Positions 57,601 through 64,000 of a DNA stretch of 64,000 nucleotides are shown in pieces. The translations under genes and the position numbers were made by a program. This DNA is from Seiridium cupressi (taxonomy: Eukaryota > Ascomycota > Sordariomycetes > Amphisphaeriales > Sporocadaceae): assembly GCA_036674765.1 (NCBI GenBank), contig JARVKI010000010.1:248001-312000 (forward strand), given 5' to 3'. The notes under the pieces were generated by a model. The model was not told where the DNA came from and ran no database searches. It saw nothing but the letters and a program-made list of their open reading frames with translations. Numbering within the stretch: the stretch's first letter is position 1; each line of letters opens with the position of its first letter.

Positions 57601-58406
57601 GCTGCAGTCGTGAGTCCTTGTGCGGCCTCCAAGCGCGTTGGAAATCTGCAAGGGTCGGCGGCTACTTACATAGACGTGAGCAACCTGGATTTGTTTCGGG
57701 ATGAACGCGCGATGTTTGCTCTTAAAACTGGCGGCAGCGGCGGAGAGAATGCTAATGTCGATTTTCACATGTTGAGTGATATACCACATAGCTTCGAGGC
57801 GGCTTTGGTTACTGGTGTGATGGAGAGAATTATAGAAGGGGGTTGAAATCTATAGAAGTCTGTAACCCACCTTCAAGCACTACTCGTGCATGTCGAAATG
57901 CTATGCCGGTAGCAGCCACGCTGATCCAAGAAATTGGAACTGAACTTGGCTCATAGTACTTGGTGTGTTCAAAGCACGCCATCAGAGATGATGTGTGCGG
58001 TTATATACAGTTTTGCGGGGTGTTCGGCAAAGCTGACGTTTGTCTCTGGCTTGTGTGACCTCGAACAGTTTGCTGTACTACATGAAGCCAAGGTGACCGA
58101 ATTAATTGATTGAATCGAATTACACGTACAAACATTGCTGCGTATGCCTGGGGGGCTTGTACTACCCTTCCACTACCTCTGTAAAGGAGAAATTATGCCT
58201 TCGTCGATAAAACATGGAAAGATACTCTGTTTCCACCAACACTTTATGCTTGTAATTTCAGCCTCTCCAACTGCATCTCGTTTACAAACCCCACCGGATC
58301 GTTATGGTACTATGAATTTGGCAGTTATAGAACCATTTCGGCAGTAGTCAAGCACAGCCTGGCTTTTGATCCCGTGGCGATTACCACATGCCATCTACTC
58401 ATAATT

Positions 58407-59074
58407 ATGCTGAACGCAATTACTTCGTCATTCAGGGCGGTCCAGGTAAGTGTCTAAAATTCTATTGGAAAACGCTCTTATTGACATACATCAGTTGGCA
58501 TTTACTGCCATCGTACTAGGCCTGTCTGCCAGTCTAGCTAAGCAGCAGATGTATGGACCAGCTCCGGCCGAGCTTGAATTTGGCACTTTTATGGGCAGTT
58601 TGGGGCTCTTGGCTGCTCTGCTTGGTATAGCAACCGACTGGTCCAAAATTATTCCACTCGGACTCGTAATAGTTGTTGATGTCCTATCTTCACTTGGTTT
58701 TCTCGTCGCGGGTATAGTAAGTAGTTGCCGTTTGTCAGATCAAGATTTGTATTTGAACTCACGTAATGGTTGAATAGGTGCTGTCAACCGCTGTGAGAGA
58801 TGTTCCCAGCTGCACGAGTGATTCAAACCCCGACGTCTACTACCGCATGCACAACCGAATCACAAACTTTGGATGCTTTGAAAGAACCGGAGATGGCCTG
58901 GCCAGTCGTTGCGAATTCGATTCCAGTCACTACATCAGTGGCACTAACAGTAGGTGCCAATGTGCTCAAGTTGATTATGTATTCGAGTACATGGCTTTTG
59001 CTCTGTGCTTTTTCACAGCCGTTCTTGGGTGGTTACAATGGCGACGAGATCGAACTCCCTCTGCTCATGTATAA
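58407..59074 (+). CDS. MARVEL-like four-span membrane protein
   Basis: Exons 58407-58445, 58495-58716 and 58778-59074 give 185 residues. The layout is MLNAITSSFRAVQLAFTAIVLGLS (cytosolic start plus span 1), a loop PAPAELEFGTFMGS, two adjacent hydrophobic spans (LGLLAALLGIATDW, PLGLVIVVDVLSSLGFLVAGI), a large Cys-containing external loop (DVPSC...FGCF...SRC...RCQC) and a last span EYMAFALCFFTAVLGWLQW with a basic tail. This matches the common fungal MARVEL-domain proteins linked to plasma membrane domains. Both introns (49 and 61 nt) sit at codon boundaries. An alternative frame at 58800-59150 is a shadow of exon 3. Confidence 0.82.
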
Positions 59075-59252
59075 GGAGGGTGGGAGCTGCGTGAATATGG
59101 AGATGGTAGTATGGCACGGAAGGAAATTTCCCACGAGCGCATGGAGGTGATTGGTGGGTGTGATCTTGAGAGAATTTCGACTCTGGCTACAAGTTTATTC
59201 AATATCCAAAACTTTTCCCGTTGTCATTCTATCTTCATGTTTCCGCTCGACT

Positions 59253-60236
59253 TCACCAAGGCAAAACTTCGCCATCCAAATCAATCATTCCGTTCTTCTC
59301 AAAGTCGACATTCCTCTTCCCCAGTATGACATCCACCAGTGCATCGGCAGCGTCTGAGGCTGGCCTTGCTCCATTCTCAATCCGCATTTGTCGGCCTTTC
59401 TCGCCTGTGAGGTTGGTGACACAGAAGCCCGGGTTGAAGGCACAGACCCTGCAGCCCCACTCCTTGTACGAGTATCTCTGACACTGCAACATCTGGAGTC
59501 AGTCGTTGCTTCTTCTGAACTGCTTGATGAGTTGTCGGGAGTTGAACAAGTATCAAGAGCCGAAACGCTGAATCAGAAACCGGTAAACTCCCAAAACAGG
59601 CTTTGTGGGGCATAAAATAACTCTGGAAGTTGCTTACGGCGGCCATCATGTTAAGGGCTGACTTGCTAGCCCGATAGTGGTTACCGGGAAGTGACGCGAA
59701 AGGGTTGGTTGGATCCAGCTTTCTTGTGATAGAGCCCTGGTCGGAGGAGACGTTGACGATGAGGGGCTCTACCGACTTCTGGAGAAGTGGCTCCAAGGTC
59801 TGGGTTAGGTACCACGGACCGAATACATTGGTCTCGAAAGTTGTACGAAGGAGTTCAAGTGTGTCCATTGGCGCTATAATCAGCACGCCTGCGTTGTTTA
59901 AAAGCACGTCCAACTTGCCGTACGTCTTCTCGATATTGTCCTTCGCAGCAAGGATGGATTCACGACTTGTCTGGTCAAGCTGTAGGACGGAGATGGTGCT
60001 TTTCAGCGAATCACCATGAGTCGACTTGATGCTTTGGAATGCATCGTTGCCTTTCTCCAACGAACGAGCCCCGAGCAGGATGTGGTAGTCAGCAGAGACT
60101 TGAGCAAGAGCAGTGACAGTCTCAAGTCCGATGCCACTGTTGGCACCTATACATTACGTCTCGGTTAGCTTCTTTGTGGCGAAGACATTTTGATTGACAT
60201 ACCAATAATGAGAACAACTTTCTTGTTAGATGCCAT
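59253..60236 (-). CDS. Short-chain dehydrogenase/reductase
   Basis: Exons (minus) 60236-60203, 60146-59638 and 59483-59253 give 257 residues. Classical SDR motifs: cofactor loop GANSGIG (12-18) rebuilt across intron 1, NNAG (95-98), the catalytic Ser in VNVSSDQGS, Tyr169-X3-Lys173 in HYRASKSALNMMA, and after intron 2 the PGFCVTNLTG block. NADP preference is suggested by the ARS after strand 2 (LLGARSLEKG). Intron 2 (154 nt) is longer than its neighbours; the acceptor used here (gttgcag) restores KEWGCRVCAFNPGF, while alternatives break the frame. The substrate is unknown. Confidence 0.87.
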
Positions 60237-62269
60237 GCTTGAAATTGGATTTCTTGTAGTAGAGATCTGATGTTTTGTAGTAATTAGAGATTTGGTTTCT
60301 CGTAACAGAGTTTGACTTCTTGTAGCAAATGTTTGTTTCTTGCAGTAATAAGTCTTAGAGTGTACGAATACAGGAAGTTATATAGAATGGCAGCCAAGCA
60401 TGTATGATCTAATACCGGACGAATGGTGCATATATCCGAGAGTTGAATACATTCCGAACATGTGGTGAAGTTATCTAGCCGCATTGCTATTGGTTGAGCT
60501 GCAGGATTAAACGACTAAGACGAATTGGGACATTGCTTTTGATTCTAGTCGATCCCGGACAACATTGTAAGTCCGTCGGAACACAAACCTGAAGCAACTC
60601 GGTATGATTTATAAATGGAAGAAAAGGCCAGAACGGCATTAACGCCACGAGATGGTGCCGATATACCCTTAAGGAATTTCTAAAGTGATGCGCCCGTAAT
60701 GTCCGAGAATGCGCATATCTCTTACTGTATGTCATGGCCCATGGCAAGTTACGGGCATAGCGCATGAGAGGTTCCTCTCAATTTCGCAAGAGTGTAAAGA
60801 GCCATCACGGGAACTGCGCACAACGGTACTGTTAAAGAATTTGATAATACCGCCATTCGTCGGCCGAGAATTAATTAAGAATTCTCACGCATGCGCGATT
60901 ATATAACTTACACAAATGGAAATGGAAACAAGACCTGATAGCGAATTCGATTGGGAGTACTGGGGAATTCGCTAAAATTGTGAAAGCTCCTTTGGATTTC
61001 CCAATTTGGAGACGCTGAAATCCAAAGGCTGAAGCCTTTGTATTAAATATTTCGCTAATAGGGAGCTGGAGCTCATCGATGGAGGAGTTCGCTGAGGATG
61101 GAGGAGCTCGTCGATAGAGGAGTTGATCCTCAAGGGGCCACCCCCTGGGAACCCGCCTGACCCCAGCCCCGCCCCCGGTGGCTTGCGTTGGTGGCTCATT
61201 ATATGTATTTTCCGAGCTTTTGACCAATGGGATTACTCGAATCCACCTTCTGACCAATGGCGTCCGCGGATTCTTCGTTAGCGTACCTTGGCCCCCAATT
61301 CAACTTCTAGTAAAGCTTCGCAATAGAATTTCAATTCGAGTTGGCACTTGGGGTTTTAACTCTATTGCAAAGCTTTCCCAACAAGATATGGGAGCATGAC
61401 AGCTGTCTAGTAAATCATTAAGAAGTATTGCATTCGAAGCAGATATGTGTTAGCGCTTGCTGTCACCAATACTAGCCATGCCTACATCATAATTTGAATA
61501 GATATGGATATAATCTACGTGAAATACGGAACATGGTATGCGGCTTGCATGTCTTGCGTTGGCAGTCATGTCAAGTCAGTTTCCTCAAAGACAGGGGAAG
61601 AGCGACTCGCCTATGACGATGAACAGACCACTTCCGGCCAATTGGTCCGAAAGACTTACTTCGACCTCAATTCCACTTCACTCTTCACCAAGCTGAACCT
61701 CGCCGTTGTCCTGTCTCATCAACAAGTGCGCTGCTGTTCCGATGACTTTGGAATTTGATCCCAGCTCGAACGGCCTGCACCAGGCTACCTCAGCGTACTC
61801 AGACCATCATCACGGTCTTTGGGCCGGCTGAGGCACCGCAGCCGCGACACGCGGCTCATCGACCAAAGCGCCAGTCTTCACAATTGGAACGACGAATCAC
61901 AAACGGCAGTCCTATTCTTATGAGGACGGGATGATTTGGTTGATTCTGCGTCTTGGGACAGACGTACAGTTAGGCATATCACTCGATGTCAAGTCGACAC
62001 AGGAGAGACATCCGACTTACACGGAATGGTCTTCCAGGAGACCGACCCATGGCCACCCCAGCGACACAAGGACAGCTCTGGGCATTGTTTTTAGGGGCAG
62101 AGCTTCGAGTTACATGTCTGATGCCTCGGCTTCACCCCGCCCCACCATGTCGTCGTCCCGCCACACTAAGCCGCCCAAGCCTATCCCACATTCCCACCCA
62201 CGCTGGCGCTGCTTACATGATCAAAATTAACGCGCTGTCCTTCAACAAGAAGCAGTAAACACACTCATG
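60237..62269. other. Intergenic region, repeat-rich, before tRNA-Lys
   Basis: 2 kb without a supported gene. Several leader-like short repeats (ttgtagtaattag-type phrases near 60250-60350) precede the dehydrogenase start. The structured inverted-repeat segment at 60989-61376 is listed separately. Open frames near 61504-62258 are short and featureless. Confidence 0.4.
60989..61376. repeat. Segment with nested inverted and direct repeats, possible MITE or transposon remnant
   Basis: CCTTTGGATTTC (60989-61000) is an exact inverted match to GAAATCCAAAGG (61017-61028), followed at once by a short palindrome AAAGGCTGAAGCCTTT. A 21-bp direct repeat with two mismatches (GAGCTCRTCGATRGAGGAGTT) lies at 61069 and 61104. 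A GC-rich island (about 61134-61183) is flanked by GCCACC/GGTGGC. At the right end, positions 61312-61330 and 61358-61376 form a 19-bp inverted repeat with two mismatches. TGACCAATGG occurs twice (about 61221 and 61250). No transposase or target-site duplication is recognised. Confidence 0.45.
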
Positions 62270-62342
62270 GCCCGGTTAGCTCAATCGGTAGAGCGTGAGA
62301 CTCTTAATCTCAAGGCTGCGGGTTCGACCCCCGCATTGGGCT
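62270..62342 (+). tRNA. tRNA-Lys (anticodon CTT)
   Basis: 73 nt with a complete cloverleaf: acceptor GCCCGGT/ATTGGGC (two G-T pairs), D arm TAGCTCAATCGG, anticodon stem TGAGA/TCTCA with loop CTCTTAA (CTT at 62303-62305), and T arm GCGGG-TTCGACC-CCCGC with a canonical B box. There is no intron. T-runs at 62385-62389 and 62394-62401 can act as Pol III terminators. Confidence 0.96.
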
Positions 62343-62435
62343 CAATTCCCGATGCATCTCAGATACTGAGATATCTCGATCGTCTTTTTGCGGTTTTTTT
62401 ATGTTTGGGTTGTCTGACCAGTACAGGCAGACATG

Positions 62436-62515
62436 TAGCTCAATAGAGCGTTAAACTCTTGATCTTAGGGTGGGTTGAGCCGGTGTCAGGTACAGTTCGC
62501 TGCGCGTTCAAATCA
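62436..62515 (+). pseudogene. Decayed partial copy of tRNA-Lys
   Basis: About 95 bp after the intact gene, TAGCTCAAT-AGAGCGT.A.ACTCTT.ATCT repeats its D-arm-to-anticodon part (62436-62470) with a four-base deletion in the D loop and several substitutions. After an unrelated ~35 bases a T-loop-like GTTCAAATC follows at about 62506. The acceptor stem is not preserved. Confidence 0.55.
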
Positions 62516-63093
62516 CTGTAATATTTCGACCTTTCTTTTTACTCTTTTCCGGTCTGTACTGATGGGGGGATTGCAGGCAGACGTTACCTCTTTGACGCGA
62601 CAGACCTAACATTCTACAGGTCTCGACGCTGCTAACAAGCCTAGACTAGTTGCGCATGTTACGTTCTTAGACTGCGACCATATACATTTACACTTACATT
62701 CGTATTTATTTGTATTTACATTTGGGTTGGCATTTCCACCTGCGTCTGCACTGTTGAAGCCTTTATGGGTTTACTGCACCGCCACGCTTTCCAAGTGTGC
62801 AAAGTTCAATAACCATATTCGGTCTTGCATTAATTAGGCTTGAGTTTATGGTACGAGTTTCTACGGTAGGCCACTTTGATATTCCACCTTGATATTCCAC
62901 CTTGATATTCCACCTTGATATTCCACCTTGATATTCCACCTTGATATTCCACCTCTACCTTAATATTCCATGGTCAAGTTTCACAGGGCTTTTCTTTATT
63001 TGTTGCAAAAATACAGCTAATTCTGTTCCAGTGTCGCCCTTTGCGCGTATGTTCTCGAATATCTAATTACACTAACTTGGAGTAGTGAATTGC
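62516..63093. other. Intergenic region between tRNA-Lys pseudogene and decarboxylase
   Basis: 578 bp. It contains a short acattt/tatttacattt low-complexity stretch (about 62688-62722), the 13-bp minisatellite listed below, and the 3' end of the minus-strand decarboxylase. Confidence 0.45.
62876..62953. repeat. (TTGATATTCCACC)6 minisatellite
   Basis: Six perfect 13-bp units, followed by a degenerate seventh (taccttaatattcca). Confidence 0.97.
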
Positions 63094-64000
63094 TTATACC
63101 ACAACCTCTTTACCGACTTCTTTTAGTGCCTTCAACAATCCCTCGACTGTGCCCTTCAGTGTCTGACAGTTTACGACAACTCTGAAAAAACTGCCTCTTG
63201 ACCCGGGCGCATAGTCAATCATAAACCCTCTCGGCACTAGCCTCTTCGCCATCTCGCTTGTCCTCCTCGTATTCTCATTATTTTCATCTGCAAGTTTGCC
63301 GCCTGGCGCATAGTAAAAACACACTTGAAGACATGGCGGCGGGTTACTACTGACCAACTCAAAGTCTGCCCCTTCTTGTACCAGGGTCGCAAGATATGAT
63401 GCCATGCCAAACGCACTATCGACCTGTTTCTCGAAACCTGCAGCACCGTAGTACACCCAAGCAAGCGCGAGCTTGAGCGCATCTCCGCGGCGACCACACT
63501 GCAATGTCAGATCTGCAAGATCCCAGTACTCTTTGTTATCCTCGTCGCCTGCCTCATCATCGCCGCCATGGAACAGATACCCTGCGGGTAACGTGTTGGC
63601 CTTTTTGAACACACTCAGATCATTGGTCAAGAGGAAAGAACATGTGACTGGTACATTCAGCAGCTTGTGCGGATTCACCGTCAACGAGTCGGCCAGCTCA
63701 GCACCGTCAAGCTTATGGCGCTGTGTAGTCGAAAATATGGCACTTCCACCCCAGGAGGCGTCGATATGGAACCACAGGTTGAAATCTTTGCAGACGGCAG
63801 AAATTTCTCGGAAGGGATCGTATGAGCCGAGGACAGTGGTTCCGGCTGTTGCATTGACGTAAAGAGGAGTCTTGCCTGCAGCTATTGCCAATCTGATGGC
63901 TTCCCTCAAACCATCTGGAACCATGCGACCGGCATCATCCACGGGAACGGAAACCACAGACGCCGAGCCGAGACCAAGCGTGGTCGCGGCTTTCTCGACA
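63094..64000 (-). CDS. PLP-dependent group II decarboxylase (glutamate/cysteine-sulfinate decarboxylase-like), C-terminal part
   Basis: The frame is open from the right window edge to TAA at 63096-63094, about 302 codons of the C-terminal two thirds. Fold-type I signatures: PLYVNATAGTTVLGSYDP, WFHIDASWGGSAIFS (cofactor Asp) and SLTVNPHKLLNVPVTCSFLL with the Schiff-base Lys in NPHK. Downstream, LTLQCGRRGDALKLALAWVYYG is the typical block of glutamate and sulfinoalanine decarboxylases, and the C-terminus has the RGSFFRVVVNCQ strand. Substrate choice between glutamate, aspartate and cysteine sulfinate cannot be made from this part. The start lies outside the window. No intron is needed in this part. 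Confidence 0.9.
   Translation of the reverse strand, partial: VEKAATTLGLGSASVVSVPVDDAGRMVPDGLREAIRLAIAAGKTPLYVNATAGTTVLGSYDPFREISAVCKDFNLWFHIDASWGGSAIFSTTQRHKLDGAELADSLTVNPHKLLNVPVTCSFLLTNDLSVFKKANTLPAGYLFHGGDDEAGDEDNKEYWDLADLTLQCGRRGDALKLALAWVYYGAAGFEKQVDSAFGMASYLATLVQEGADFELVSSNPPPCLQVCFYYAPGGKLADENNENTRRTSEMAKRLVPRGFMIDYAPGSRGSFFRVVVNCQTLKGTVEGLLKALKEVGKEVVV

Larger units (their letters stand above)
51411..58406. other. Gene-poor region, 7 kb
   Basis: No convincing gene on either strand over 7 kb. The proximal ~1.2 kb may be the leader and promoter of the regulator-like gene at 50229-51410; a 101-codon minus frame at 51975-52280 (with an APAPAPA stretch) lies there and is unproven. Further right, the longest frame (54085-54603, 172 codons) has no codon bias and contains a hairpin. 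The region holds an 18-base poly-T (53910-53927), a GGTGCT microsatellite, a GGTATCA minisatellite and an 11-bp hairpin (listed separately). It may contain noncoding RNA or decayed sequence that I cannot identify. Confidence 0.4.

Noticed and set aside
60871..61257. 128-codon minus frame as a transposase remnant
   Set aside because: No DDE or helix-turn-helix motif; the frame runs through inverted repeats and a GC island.

Overview
This is nuclear DNA of a filamentous ascomycete (Pezizomycotina). Genes are monocistronic on both strands, most are cut by short GT-AG introns (about 47-81 nt, with ctaac/ctgac-like branch sites), and the recognisable proteins have fungal architectures (Zn2Cys6 regulator, PNS1, Nop9, Tsr4, Dal5-like MFS carriers, fungal desaturase). 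The genus cannot be fixed from the sequence alone. All exon joins below are manual splice predictions, chosen because they keep the frame and restore family motifs.

Left part (1-26 kb), mostly housekeeping: the 5' end of a probable Mediator subunit 9 gene, cofactor-independent phosphoglycerate mutase, eIF3k, an oleate-type fatty acid desaturase, a divergent ~40-bp minisatellite (8.0-8.65 kb) upstream of a small Cys/His-rich protein, a tRNA-Gly(GCC) with a decayed partial copy behind it, the ribosome-assembly chaperone Tsr4, an FAD oxidoreductase with a C-terminal Rieske domain, a PNS1/CTL transporter, a polytopic membrane protein, an unknown protein, a Cdc123/D123-like protein and an MFS transporter.

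Middle part (26.9-44 kb), accessory: a compact set that looks like a nitrogen/N-heterocycle catabolic cluster. Order: MFS carrier (-), TauD-type 2-oxoglutarate dioxygenase A (+), DapA-family aldolase/lyase (-), dihydropyrimidinase/hydantoinase (-), Zn2Cys6 activator (+), TauD dioxygenase B (-), second MFS carrier (+), a decayed third MFS carrier (-), then a secreted M20 metallopeptidase (+). The carrier/dioxygenase pair is divergently transcribed at both ends of the core in mirror image, and both divergent promoters hold six HGATAR (AreA-type GATA) sites. The likely logic is uptake (MFS), oxidation (TauD), ring opening (dihydropyrimidinase) and carbon-skeleton cleavage (DapA-like) under the local activator. 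The substrate is not known.

Right part (44-64 kb): Nop9, a long gene-poor stretch, a conserved fungal protein of unknown role with a leader intron, a ~7-kb stretch (51.4-58.4 kb) with no convincing gene but with a (GGTATCA)11 minisatellite, a four-helix MARVEL-like membrane protein, a short-chain dehydrogenase, a segment of nested inverted repeats, tRNA-Lys(CTT) with another decayed partial copy, a 13-bp x 6 minisatellite, and the C-terminal part of a PLP-dependent group II decarboxylase running off the window.
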